From NCBI GenBank assembly GCA_020523905.1, contig JAJAPZ010000013.1, forward strand, positions 1 through 57,110: a DNA stretch of 57,110 nucleotides, read 5' to 3'. A program made the position numbers and the translations under genes. The DNA is from Candidatus Obscuribacterium magneticum (GTDB taxonomy: Bacteria; Elusimicrobiota; Elusimicrobia; F11). A model generated the notes under the pieces. The model worked only from the letters and a program-made list of their open reading frames with translations. It was not told where the DNA came from and did not search any database. The stretch's first letter is position 1. Each line of letters opens with the position of its first letter. Positions 24,057 through 31,731 of the stretch are shown piece after piece.

Positions 24057-24164
24057 GTCACCCCCGCGAAAGCGGGGGTCCAGCCTGTAGACATGCTTCT
24101 AAATTCAGTTCCGCTACCTGGATTCCCGCCTGCCTGTCCGGCAGGCAGGCTTGCGCGGGAATGA
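24057..24164. repeat. Palindromic repeat that forms the end of the MFS gene
   Basis: GTCACCCCCGCGAAAGCGGGGGTCC, a core with GTAGACATGCTTCTAAATTCAG, and a right end in which the palindrome CCTGCCTGTCCGGCAGGCAGG is nested inside the TTCCCGC...GCGGGAATGAC stem. The stop codon of the MFS gene (24114..24116) lies within it. Confidence 0.85.
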
Positions 24165-25379
24165 CGAATCTGTCTCCGGTTTATCCAATTTCGGGTACTT
24201 CCATTTCATAAAGCCCGCCACCAGAAGCGTCATCCCGCCGCCGAAAATAACCGATGGCACCGTCCCCAAAAGCTTCGCCGCCAGGCCCGACTCAAAGGCC
24301 CCGATCTCATTCGACGTCCGTATAAATATGCCGCTCACCGACGCCACGCGCCCCCGCAAGCGGTCCGGCGTGTAGGCCTGATAGATGCTCTGCCGGATGA
24401 CGACGCTCACGCCGTCGGCCATCCCGCCGATCATGAGGCAAAGACAGGAAAGAACGATGTTTTTCGACAGCGCAAAGCAAACGATGGCCGCGCCGAAAAC
24501 AAAAGAGGACCTCAAGAGAGAATCCCATTTTGGTTGGACAACGGGATGGGACGCCTGATAAATGGCGACGGCGAGCGAACCCGCCGCCGGCGCCGCGCGC
24601 AGAAATCCCAACCCGATCGCCCCGCCCCCGAGCATCTCCGCAAAGATGGGGAGGATGGCGACCACATCGCCGAAGAGAACCGCCAGCATGTCCAGCGTCA
24701 TGGCGGCCAAAATAATTTGATGGGATTTGATGTAGCGGAGCCCCTCTTTGATGCTCTCAAAACCCGAGGTTTCGGCCTTGGGAGGCTGGGGGTGAATCGC
24801 CCCCAAGCCCAGGGTGAACAGGACGGATACCGCCGTGAGGACGGCCACCCCTCCATAGGCCGACACGGGGCTCACGCGCGAGAGCGCCCACCCGCCCAAA
24901 AGGGGCCCGGCAATGGTCGCCACCTGGAAGAGCATCAAATGCCACGCGATGGCCCGCGGAAAAATCTCCTTCGGCATAATAATTTGGACGTAAGCCGAGG
25001 AGGACACCGTTTCATAACTGGTAAACACCCCGGCCAAACCGATGACAAGATAAATGAGAAGGAGAGACGGCTGCGGCTTAAGCGAAATCAGGATCAAGGC
25101 CACGGCGCAAAACAAATGCCCGAGCATCGATAAAAGAAGGATCCCTTTCTTCTCCCTTCGGTCCGTCAGCTGCCCCACCCAAAGAGCCACGGCCACATAG
25201 GGAAGCGCCTCCGCCAGCCCGATGTAGCCGAGCATGAGCGGATCCTTCGTCAGGGCATAGACCTGCCACATGACGATGAGGGATCGCATCTGCTTCCCGA
25301 AATTCGAAAAGAAGCGGGACAGGAGCCAAACGGCAAACCCATTAACGCTAAAGACGCTGTTGGTATTTTGTGAACTCAT
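24114..25379 (-). CDS. MFS transporter (MFS_3 / EntS-like)
   Basis: 421 residues with about twelve hydrophobic segments, an inner-membrane proton-driven exporter of the group that includes enterobactin and drug exporters. The loop 2-3 motif GQLTDRREKK is the hallmark motif A, and a related loop lies mid-protein at TPDRLRGRVASV. The substrate is unknown. The ATG is used; an in-frame TTG 15 bases upstream is less likely. The last 18 or so residues (TDSSFPRKPACRTGRRESR) are encoded by a palindromic repeat, so the original C-terminus was replaced or extended. It lies 18 bases downstream of the AlbA_2 gene on the same strand, so probably shares its transcript. Confidence 0.88.
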   Translation of the reverse strand: MSSQNTNSVFSVNGFAVWLLSRFFSNFGKQMRSLIVMWQVYALTKDPLMLGYIGLAEALPYVAVALWVGQLTDRREKKGILLLSMLGHLFCAVALILISLKPQPSLLLIYLVIGLAGVFTSYETVSSSAYVQIIMPKEIFPRAIAWHLMLFQVATIAGPLLGGWALSRVSPVSAYGGVAVLTAVSVLFTLGLGAIHPQPPKAETSGFESIKEGLRYIKSHQIILAAMTLDMLAVLFGDVVAILPIFAEMLGGGAIGLGFLRAAPAAGSLAVAIYQASHPVVQPKWDSLLRSSFVFGAAIVCFALSKNIVLSCLCLMIGGMADGVSVVIRQSIYQAYTPDRLRGRVASVSGIFIRTSNEIGAFESGLAAKLLGTVPSVIFGGGMTLLVAGFMKWKYPKLDKPETDSSFPRKPACRTGRRESR

Positions 25380-25397
25380 AAAATGTGCCACCAAAGG

Positions 25398-26858
25398 TCA
25401 GGCCCAAAATGGCAAATAGTGAGCGTATTTCCTTGATTTACTCAACGGATCGCCAGGCTTGATCAATCCCTGTTTGACGGCCGAATCGATTGTCTTCCAA
25501 GCCTGGGGAGATTGACTCTCTCTAAGCCCTAAGCGTTGACGGAAAGAGGCATTGGTCATCTTGTCGTTCGAAACGAACTTCAAACAACAATGCTGATAGC
25601 ACGCTCTTAAACGTTCCTCCGTTGTCATCTGCTTGAAATTTCTAGGCCGGTGGAGGATAGCCTTGAAGGCATTCGGACCGTCAACAAACTCGACGGGTGG
25701 GAGACCGTACACCTCAATGGCGAACAAGGCCTTGTCGATTCCGCTTCCCCTTTCCTCGCATATGCCCAGACGCCTCATAAAACTGGCAAAGATTTCGTTT
25801 CTCGACTCAGGAGCGGAATCGATGATCCGCTCAATTTTAATGGAAGGCAGCAGAGTCCCGGGATTGAGAATTTCGATTCGATCTAAAAATATCTCAATCA
25901 TGGGATTGGTTGCGGTGATGGTGCAATCACGGTGGATGAGGGCGTTGGCCACAAGCTCCCGGATTGTAATTTCAGGATAAATGGGGACATCTTTTCTCAA
26001 AGCGTCCTTGATAATCTCGCTGGTGGGGAGTTGCGATAATATGAAGCGGATGACGTCCTGGAATCCGACGCCATATCCAGAGGGAAATTCCTTTTCCACC
26101 TCGGCTTCCATTCTCGAATGACCTTTATATTTCACCACTCGGACCGGGAACCTCTCTTTTCCTGGGAATTGACGCAAATCGCGCGCAGACACCATCACCC
26201 CCAGATTACTGATCGAATAATCGGGGCCGTTCCGGTACACCAGCTTCTGGTTTACCAGCAGTTCTAAAAGAGATTCCTCGCTCTCCGGCGGTGTCAAGCC
26301 GAGCAGCTGCACCAGCCTTTCGTGGTCTAAAAGAGTTAAGACTTCATTGCGTTGACAGGGCCGGGCCTCGAGCTCTTCAAACCGGATTTGGCGGGAGGAT
26401 AAAACAGCATTGGCGACTTCATGCCGGCTCATTTTGCGGGTTTGGCCACCGGAACGGATGTAGCTACCCTCCAATCCCTGGCCGCGCAGGTGCACCGGTT
26501 TTTGCTCTGACTCGCGGACATAAACAAAGGTGATGGTCTTGCCCTGGAATCCATCACTGAAGTGGTCGATTAATTGCGGAGGTTCCAACCCCTCCCTTGC
26601 TAGGTTGGCAATCCTGGTAACAATGTCTTTACTTTCCTGACTTCCAACCCCTTTCACCTGGGCATTGGACGCGATGCCGAATACAAAATAGCCACCTCCT
26701 CTTTGATTGGCAAAGGCGGATATGTGCCGACACAGGCTCTCATTTTTTTCAGAGAGCGCAGCTTTCCAGTCCAACTCATTCAACTCGTGAGGAATCGGAT
26801 GGAGACTGGCCTCCAAATACTTTCGCGCTGTTTCAATCCATGGTTTCATCATTTCCAT
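25398..26858 (-). CDS. AlbA_2 / HATPase_c_4 predicted transcriptional regulator
   Basis: 486 residues. The N-terminal AlbA_2 (Schlafen-type) domain shows LDWKAALSEKNESLCRHISAFANQRGGGYFVFGI, the family's signature of an acidic motif followed by AFAN-x-x-GG. A GHKL-like HATPase_c_4 domain follows at about 285..400 (PEITIRELVANALIHRDCTI, IEILNPGTLLP, GICEERGSGI). The tail is a winged-helix-like segment. Such proteins are annotated as putative DNA-binding regulators or ATP-dependent factors; none has a settled function. The start is the ATG at right-arm position 30253. It leads a two-gene unit with the MFS exporter, which it might regulate. Confidence 0.85.
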   Translation of the reverse strand: MEMMKPWIETARKYLEASLHPIPHELNELDWKAALSEKNESLCRHISAFANQRGGGYFVFGIASNAQVKGVGSQESKDIVTRIANLAREGLEPPQLIDHFSDGFQGKTITFVYVRESEQKPVHLRGQGLEGSYIRSGGQTRKMSRHEVANAVLSSRQIRFEELEARPCQRNEVLTLLDHERLVQLLGLTPPESEESLLELLVNQKLVYRNGPDYSISNLGVMVSARDLRQFPGKERFPVRVVKYKGHSRMEAEVEKEFPSGYGVGFQDVIRFILSQLPTSEIIKDALRKDVPIYPEITIRELVANALIHRDCTITATNPMIEIFLDRIEILNPGTLLPSIKIERIIDSAPESRNEIFASFMRRLGICEERGSGIDKALFAIEVYGLPPVEFVDGPNAFKAILHRPRNFKQMTTEERLRACYQHCCLKFVSNDKMTNASFRQRLGLRESQSPQAWKTIDSAVKQGLIKPGDPLSKSRKYAHYLPFWA

Positions 26859-26884
26859 AACATTGACCAAATCCTAATCTATCG

Positions 26885-26912
26885 AAATATAAGAGTAATA
26901 TAAGAGTAATAT
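26885..26912 (-). promoter_or_regulatory. Tandem 11-bp repeats in the AlbA_2 gene promoter region
   Basis: On the minus strand ATATTACTCTT occurs twice in tandem and is followed by a partial third copy (ATATTT). The stretch is AT-rich and lies 27 bases before the start codon, so it may contain the -10 region and binding sites for a regulator, perhaps the AlbA_2 protein itself. Confidence 0.4.
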
Positions 26913-26991
26913 AAATAGATGTTCATAATCAATCACTTTCTTATTTTCCATGGAATTGTCAGTAGGATGCGAAATGAAAGAATTGGTGGCT

Positions 26992-27053
26992 TACGCGGCT
27001 TGGTGGATGGCGCGCCGTTCCCGGCGGAGCTGGTCGAAGAAATCGCCGATGGA
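26992..27053. repeat. Direct repeat DR1 flanking a toxin-antitoxin insert
   Basis: The first 55 bases (tacgcggcttggtggatggc...) are identical to 27648..27702 and the whole 62 bases differ at one position. It duplicates the last codons of the gene at 27647 (antisense of DFFDQLRRERRAIHQAA) but has no gene of its own. Confidence 0.85.
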
Positions 27054-27097
27054 CTTACCACAATGGCGCCTAATTTTTTGATAAATTGCCAATCCTA

Positions 27098-27382
27098 ATG
27101 GATTTTGAAAAGCTAACTTTTAGAGTACACGCCATCAAACGAATGTTTGAACGGCGTATTACACAAGCGGATGTTCTGGAAGTTTTGAATCATGGACAAG
27201 TAATCGCTACATACCCTGATGACAAACCCTATCCAAGTCAGCTCTTATCAGGAAAGTTGAGAAACCGTTCGCTCCATGTCGTCGTGGCGTATAACAACGA
27301 GGATCAAGAAAGGATAATAGTGACCGTTTACGAACCGGACACTGAAAAATGGGAGAACGATTTTACGAGGAGGAAGAAATGA
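27098..27382 (+). CDS. DUF4258 protein, RelE-like toxin candidate
   Basis: 94 residues. HAIKRMFERRITQADVLEVLNHGQVIATYPDDKPYPSQLLSG, then HVVVAYNNEDQERIIVTVYEPD, is the DUF4258 layout: a small RelE/BrnT-like alpha/beta fold in which the HAxxRMxERxI motif leads. The ATG at 27098 is preferred to a TTG at 27086. The next gene encodes a YgiT-type zinc-finger protein, the usual partner, and its ATG overlaps this stop (ATGA). A role as an mRNA-directed toxin is inferred from the family and pairing. Together they sit between two direct repeats and look like an inserted module. Confidence 0.8.
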   Translation: MDFEKLTFRVHAIKRMFERRITQADVLEVLNHGQVIATYPDDKPYPSQLLSGKLRNRSLHVVVAYNNEDQERIIVTVYEPDTEKWENDFTRRKK

Positions 27383-27606
27383 AGTGTGTAATCTGCAAAA
27401 AAGGCGAAACGGAACCTGGGAAAGCGACGATCACTTTAGAAAGGAACGGCATGACGCTGGTTTTTAAAAACGTTCCTGCGAACATCTGCTCAAACTGCGG
27501 CGAACAGTATGTCGACGACAAAATCTCAGGAAACCTCCTAAAAACAGCTGAGGACGCCGCCGAGGCAGGTGTTGAAGTCGACATCCGGGAATACAAAGCC
27601 GCTTAA
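27379..27606 (+). CDS. YgiT-type zinc-finger antitoxin (MqsA N-terminal-like)
   Basis: 75 residues. Two CxxC pairs (MKCVICKKG at the start and NICSNCGEQYVDD in the middle) build the zinc site of YgiT/MqsA antitoxins, which neutralise a RelE-like toxin; here the C-terminal helix-turn-helix of full MqsA is lacking. The GETEPGKATITLERNGMTLVFKNVPANIC segment is the family's beta-hairpin. The ATG is preceded by GGAGGAAG. It overlaps the DUF4258 stop, so the pair is coupled. Terminates shortly before the second direct repeat. Confidence 0.85.
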   Translation: MKCVICKKGETEPGKATITLERNGMTLVFKNVPANICSNCGEQYVDDKISGNLLKTAEDAAEAGVEVDIREYKAA

Positions 27607-27646
27607 TCTTTCAACTCCACCTGCAAGGGGTGAGGGAACCTCAGTT

Positions 27647-28696
27647 CTACGCGGCTTGGTGGATGGCGCGCCGTTCCCGGCGGAGCTGGTCGAAGAAATC
27701 GCTGATGGATTGGGCCTCACGCAACCCGCCCAGTAGTTCCGTAAGGAACCGGCTTAAATAGACGCGGATCGGCAAGGACTCGAGAGGAACCGATTGATGC
27801 CGCAGATAAACCTGGCCGGAGGCGTCCCACCGTTCCGACGAAGCGAAAAGGCGAACGGTCAGATCTTGCCGAAGCAGACTTTCGGCGAAAGGCCGCAAGA
27901 GCGGGTTACCCGACTTAAACACCTCGCCCATCGCCCCGCCCAAACTGATGGCGCCATTCACTCTCCGGCTCATGGCCCGACCTTGAGGGATGATGAGCGT
28001 GATTAAAGCCATCTGATGTGTCAACTCTTCCAAACGTTTCCCAAAGTCCGCCGTCTTTACAAGAAGAACAAAAACCTGGGTCGCAGGGTCGACGCCGCCT
28101 TCCTGCCACGAGCGAAGGCGGTCGGCGGCCTCAACCATCTCACCTTCCGTATTGACCTCAAAAACGTTAAGCCCCAGGCCGGACAACTCTTGCGCCCGGC
28201 GCTGGACATACGCGGGCTCCCCCAAATCCTCCACCCAAATCCGCTCCGGCTTCGGACCCGCCAATAATACTCTTAGAATGTCATTGCGAGCGGCGGTGTC
28301 ATTGCGAGGGAGGTTCGTCATTCCGGTGAAAGCCGGTATCCCGTTTCGATAATTGAAATAATCGACGGGACCGTTCCGTGACACGGTCCAGTCTGTAAAA
28401 CTGCCTTTAATTCCATGTTTAATACCTGGATACCGGCTTTCGCCGGTATGACGAGCCCGCTGCAGCGGGCTCGCAATGACATGTTTTTTCAACCATCGGC
28501 GATTGGCGATGCTGTGAACCGTCGTCACAAAGAGCGCGAAAAACAAACCCGCGCTCGGCGAAGCGCTCAAAAGAACGACCAAAACGGCCAGCCAGGTGAC
28601 GCCGACGATGGCTTTCCACCCGGAAGCGTACAAGAGAGCGTCGTTGCGAGGGAGGTCCGTCATACCGGCGAAAGCCGGTATCCAGGTATTAAACAT
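27647..28696 (-). CDS. Two-TM protein of unknown function, invaded by palindromic repeats and cut by the hairpin
   Basis: 349 residues as read. Residues 1..20 come from repeat DNA. Residues 28..45 and 48..63 are two membrane helices (WKAIVGVTWLAVLVVLLS, GLFFALFVTTVHSIA), followed by RRWLKK. Residues 73..139 are repeat-derived (HTGESRYPG...NDTAARND), and 140..349 form a soluble domain beginning ILRVLLAGPKPERIWVEDLGEP, with no family I recognise. All frames are open across the repeats. The helices lie in the unique loop, the C-terminal domain in the left arm. The true N-terminus is probably lost, since beyond the loop the sequence becomes the mirror. Of the two frames reading across the loop, this one carries the membrane helices; the opposite one is antisense. 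Confidence 0.6.
   Translation of the reverse strand: MFNTWIPAFAGMTDLPRNDALLYASGWKAIVGVTWLAVLVVLLSASPSAGLFFALFVTTVHSIANRRWLKKHVIASPLQRARHTGESRYPGIKHGIKGSFTDWTVSRNGPVDYFNYRNGIPAFTGMTNLPRNDTAARNDILRVLLAGPKPERIWVEDLGEPAYVQRRAQELSGLGLNVFEVNTEGEMVEAADRLRSWQEGGVDPATQVFVLLVKTADFGKRLEELTHQMALITLIIPQGRAMSRRVNGAISLGGAMGEVFKSGNPLLRPFAESLLRQDLTVRLFASSERWDASGQVYLRHQSVPLESLPIRVYLSRFLTELLGGLREAQSISDFFDQLRRERRAIHQAA
27648..27709. repeat. Direct repeat DR2 flanking a toxin-antitoxin insert
   Basis: This copy lies in the 3' end of the gene 27647..28696. DR1 at 26992 is the second, displaced copy. The 0.6-kb between them contains only the DUF4258/YgiT pair, as expected if that pair entered by an event that duplicated its target, or if a larger duplication was later trimmed. 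Confidence 0.85.
28280..28480. repeat. Palindromic repeat cluster R1 at the hairpin tip, left side
   Basis: GTCATTGCGAG, then a second GTCATTGCGAG, then GTCATTCCGGTGAAAGCCGG, the core GTTTCGATAATTGAAATAAT and CCGTTCCGTGACACGG, then a stem ending CCGGTATGAC, a CCCGCTGCAGCGGG palindrome and GCAATGAC. The mirror of the whole window ends inside it (28453). Confidence 0.85.
28454..28657. other. Unique 204-bp loop between the mirror arms
   Basis: This is the only non-mirrored DNA in the window. On the minus strand it encodes two adjacent hydrophobic segments of the gene 27647..28696, so it is real coding sequence. Its left edge holds the 20-bp perfect palindrome GAGCCCGCTGCAGCGGGCTC (28453..28472) followed by GCAATGAC. 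Its right edge holds GTCGTTGCGAGGGAGGTCC. Both edges are ends of GTCATTGCGAG-type repeats facing each other, the arrangement expected to cause a fold-back. Confidence 0.93.
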
Positions 28697-28831
28697 GGAA
28701 TTAAAGGCAGTTTTACAGACTGGACCGTGTCACGGAACGGTCCCGTCGATTATTTCAATTATCGAAACGGGATACCGGCTTTCACCGGAATGACGAACCT
28801 CCCTCGCAATGACACCGCCGCTCGCAATGAC
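28631..28831. repeat. Palindromic repeat cluster R2 at the hairpin tip, right side
   Basis: Inverted partner of R1. From 28658 outward it is the exact mirror, but its loop-side end differs (GTCGTTGCGAGGGAGGTCC instead of the palindrome seen in R1). So R1 and R2 were two different repeat copies in the original genome that share a core. This is the likely crossover point. Confidence 0.85.
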
Positions 28832-29464
28832 ATTCTAAGAGTATTATTGGCGGGTCCGAAGCCGGAGCGGATTTGGGTGGAGGATTTGGGGGAGCCCGCG
28901 TATGTCCAGCGCCGGGCGCAAGAGTTGTCCGGCCTGGGGCTTAACGTTTTTGAGGTCAATACGGAAGGTGAGATGGTTGAGGCCGCCGACCGCCTTCGCT
29001 CGTGGCAGGAAGGCGGCGTCGACCCTGCGACCCAGGTTTTTGTTCTTCTTGTAAAGACGGCGGACTTTGGGAAACGTTTGGAAGAGTTGACACATCAGAT
29101 GGCTTTAATCACGCTCATCATCCCTCAAGGTCGGGCCATGAGCCGGAGAGTGAATGGCGCCATCAGTTTGGGCGGGGCGATGGGCGAGGTGTTTAAGTCG
29201 GGTAACCCGCTCTTGCGGCCTTTCGCCGAAAGTCTGCTTCGGCAAGATCTGACCGTTCGCCTTTTCGCTTCGTCGGAACGGTGGGACGCCTCCGGCCAGG
29301 TTTATCTGCGGCATCAATCGGTTCCTCTCGAGTCCTTGCCGATCCGCGTCTATTTAAGCCGGTTCCTTACGGAACTACTGGGCGGGTTGCGTGAGGCCCA
29401 ATCCATCAGCGATTTCTTCGACCAGCTCCGCCGGGAACGGCGCGCCATCCACCAAGCCGCGTAG
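28658..29464 (+). pseudogene. Mirror copy: C-terminal part of the two-TM protein gene
   Basis: Repeats codons 14..349-equivalent of the gene 27647..28453 from the mirror edge on, but on this side the loop is read antisense, giving a basic low-complexity stretch (NRRHKEREKQTRARRSAQKNDQNG) instead of membrane helices. The frame happens to stay open from 28415. It is therefore a truncated or artefactual copy. Confidence 0.6.
29402..29463. repeat. Mirror copy of DR2
   Basis: Counterpart of 27648..27709; flanks the mirror DUF4258/YgiT pair on its gene-proximal side. Confidence 0.85.
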
Positions 29465-29504
29465 AACTGAGGTTCCCTCACCCCTTGCAGGTGGAGTTGA
29501 AAGA

Positions 29505-29732
29505 TTAAGCGGCTTTGTATTCCCGGATGTCGACTTCAACACCTGCCTCGGCGGCGTCCTCAGCTGTTTTTAGGAGGTTTCCTGAGATTTTGTCGTCGAC
29601 ATACTGTTCGCCGCAGTTTGAGCAGATGTTCGCAGGAACGTTTTTAAAAACCAGCGTCATGCCGTTCCTTTCTAAAGTGATCGTCGCTTTCCCAGGTTCC
29701 GTTTCGCCTTTTTTGCAGATTACACACTTCAT
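29505..29732 (-). CDS. YgiT-type zinc-finger antitoxin (mirror copy)
   Basis: Identical 75-residue protein to that of 27379..27606, with two CxxC pairs; overlaps the DUF4258 gene by four bases. Confidence 0.85.
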   Translation of the reverse strand: MKCVICKKGETEPGKATITLERNGMTLVFKNVPANICSNCGEQYVDDKISGNLLKTAEDAAEAGVEVDIREYKAA

Positions 29733-30013
29733 TTCTTCCTCCTCGTAAAATCGTTCTCCCATTTTTCAGTGTCCGGTTCGTAAACGGTCACTATTATCCT
29801 TTCTTGATCCTCGTTGTTATACGCCACGACGACATGGAGCGAACGGTTTCTCAACTTTCCTGATAAGAGCTGACTTGGATAGGGTTTGTCATCAGGGTAT
29901 GTAGCGATTACTTGTCCATGATTCAAAACTTCCAGAACATCCGCTTGTGTAATACGCCGTTCAAACATTCGTTTGATGGCGTGTACTCTAAAAGTTAGCT
30001 TTTCAAAATCCAT
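29729..30013 (-). CDS. DUF4258 toxin candidate (mirror copy)
   Basis: Identical 94-residue protein to that of 27098..27382, with the HAxxRMxERxI motif of the RelE-like group. Confidence 0.8.
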   Translation of the reverse strand: MDFEKLTFRVHAIKRMFERRITQADVLEVLNHGQVIATYPDDKPYPSQLLSGKLRNRSLHVVVAYNNEDQERIIVTVYEPDTEKWENDFTRRKK

Positions 30014-30057
30014 TAGGATTGGCAATTTATCAAAAAATTAGGCGCCATTGTGGTAAG

Positions 30058-30119
30058 TCCATCGGCGATTTCTTCGACCAGCTCCGCCGGGAACGGCGCG
30101 CCATCCACCAAGCCGCGTA
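30058..30119. repeat. Mirror copy of DR1
   Basis: Counterpart of 26992..27053, on the outer side of the mirror toxin-antitoxin pair. Confidence 0.85.
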
Positions 30120-30198
30120 AGCCACCAATTCTTTCATTTCGCATCCTACTGACAATTCCATGGAAAATAAGAAAGTGATTGATTATGAACATCTATTT

Positions 30199-30226
30199 AT
30201 ATTACTCTTATATTACTCTTATATTT
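30199..30226 (+). promoter_or_regulatory. Tandem 11-bp repeats before the AlbA_2 gene (mirror copy)
   Basis: ATATTACTCTT at 30199..30209 and 30210..30220, partial copy to 30226. The start codon of the AlbA_2 gene follows at 30253. Confidence 0.4.
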
Positions 30227-30252
30227 CGATAGATTAGGATTTGGTCAATGTT

Positions 30253-31713
30253 ATGGAAATGATGAAACCATGGATTGAAACAGCGCGAAAGTATTTGGAG
30301 GCCAGTCTCCATCCGATTCCTCACGAGTTGAATGAGTTGGACTGGAAAGCTGCGCTCTCTGAAAAAAATGAGAGCCTGTGTCGGCACATATCCGCCTTTG
30401 CCAATCAAAGAGGAGGTGGCTATTTTGTATTCGGCATCGCGTCCAATGCCCAGGTGAAAGGGGTTGGAAGTCAGGAAAGTAAAGACATTGTTACCAGGAT
30501 TGCCAACCTAGCAAGGGAGGGGTTGGAACCTCCGCAATTAATCGACCACTTCAGTGATGGATTCCAGGGCAAGACCATCACCTTTGTTTATGTCCGCGAG
30601 TCAGAGCAAAAACCGGTGCACCTGCGCGGCCAGGGATTGGAGGGTAGCTACATCCGTTCCGGTGGCCAAACCCGCAAAATGAGCCGGCATGAAGTCGCCA
30701 ATGCTGTTTTATCCTCCCGCCAAATCCGGTTTGAAGAGCTCGAGGCCCGGCCCTGTCAACGCAATGAAGTCTTAACTCTTTTAGACCACGAAAGGCTGGT
30801 GCAGCTGCTCGGCTTGACACCGCCGGAGAGCGAGGAATCTCTTTTAGAACTGCTGGTAAACCAGAAGCTGGTGTACCGGAACGGCCCCGATTATTCGATC
30901 AGTAATCTGGGGGTGATGGTGTCTGCGCGCGATTTGCGTCAATTCCCAGGAAAAGAGAGGTTCCCGGTCCGAGTGGTGAAATATAAAGGTCATTCGAGAA
31001 TGGAAGCCGAGGTGGAAAAGGAATTTCCCTCTGGATATGGCGTCGGATTCCAGGACGTCATCCGCTTCATATTATCGCAACTCCCCACCAGCGAGATTAT
31101 CAAGGACGCTTTGAGAAAAGATGTCCCCATTTATCCTGAAATTACAATCCGGGAGCTTGTGGCCAACGCCCTCATCCACCGTGATTGCACCATCACCGCA
31201 ACCAATCCCATGATTGAGATATTTTTAGATCGAATCGAAATTCTCAATCCCGGGACTCTGCTGCCTTCCATTAAAATTGAGCGGATCATCGATTCCGCTC
31301 CTGAGTCGAGAAACGAAATCTTTGCCAGTTTTATGAGGCGTCTGGGCATATGCGAGGAAAGGGGAAGCGGAATCGACAAGGCCTTGTTCGCCATTGAGGT
31401 GTACGGTCTCCCACCCGTCGAGTTTGTTGACGGTCCGAATGCCTTCAAGGCTATCCTCCACCGGCCTAGAAATTTCAAGCAGATGACAACGGAGGAACGT
31501 TTAAGAGCGTGCTATCAGCATTGTTGTTTGAAGTTCGTTTCGAACGACAAGATGACCAATGCCTCTTTCCGTCAACGCTTAGGGCTTAGAGAGAGTCAAT
31601 CTCCCCAGGCTTGGAAGACAATCGATTCGGCCGTCAAACAGGGATTGATCAAGCCTGGCGATCCGTTGAGTAAATCAAGGAAATACGCTCACTATTTGCC
31701 ATTTTGGGCCTGA
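30253..31713 (+). CDS. AlbA_2 / HATPase_c_4 predicted regulator (mirror copy)
   Basis: Identical to 25398..26858. Seen on this strand, TTG GTC AAT GTT precedes the chosen ATG in frame, and further ATGs follow 6 and 9 bases later, so the exact start is uncertain by a few residues. Confidence 0.85.
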   Translation: MEMMKPWIETARKYLEASLHPIPHELNELDWKAALSEKNESLCRHISAFANQRGGGYFVFGIASNAQVKGVGSQESKDIVTRIANLAREGLEPPQLIDHFSDGFQGKTITFVYVRESEQKPVHLRGQGLEGSYIRSGGQTRKMSRHEVANAVLSSRQIRFEELEARPCQRNEVLTLLDHERLVQLLGLTPPESEESLLELLVNQKLVYRNGPDYSISNLGVMVSARDLRQFPGKERFPVRVVKYKGHSRMEAEVEKEFPSGYGVGFQDVIRFILSQLPTSEIIKDALRKDVPIYPEITIRELVANALIHRDCTITATNPMIEIFLDRIEILNPGTLLPSIKIERIIDSAPESRNEIFASFMRRLGICEERGSGIDKALFAIEVYGLPPVEFVDGPNAFKAILHRPRNFKQMTTEERLRACYQHCCLKFVSNDKMTNASFRQRLGLRESQSPQAWKTIDSAVKQGLIKPGDPLSKSRKYAHYLPFWA

Positions 31714-31731
31714 CCTTTGGTGGCACATTTT

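Noticed and set aside
28415..29464. 349-residue frame reading plus-strand through the loop
   Set aside because: In the loop it is antisense to the membrane helices of the minus-strand gene and is basic low-complexity; treated as a truncated mirror copy.
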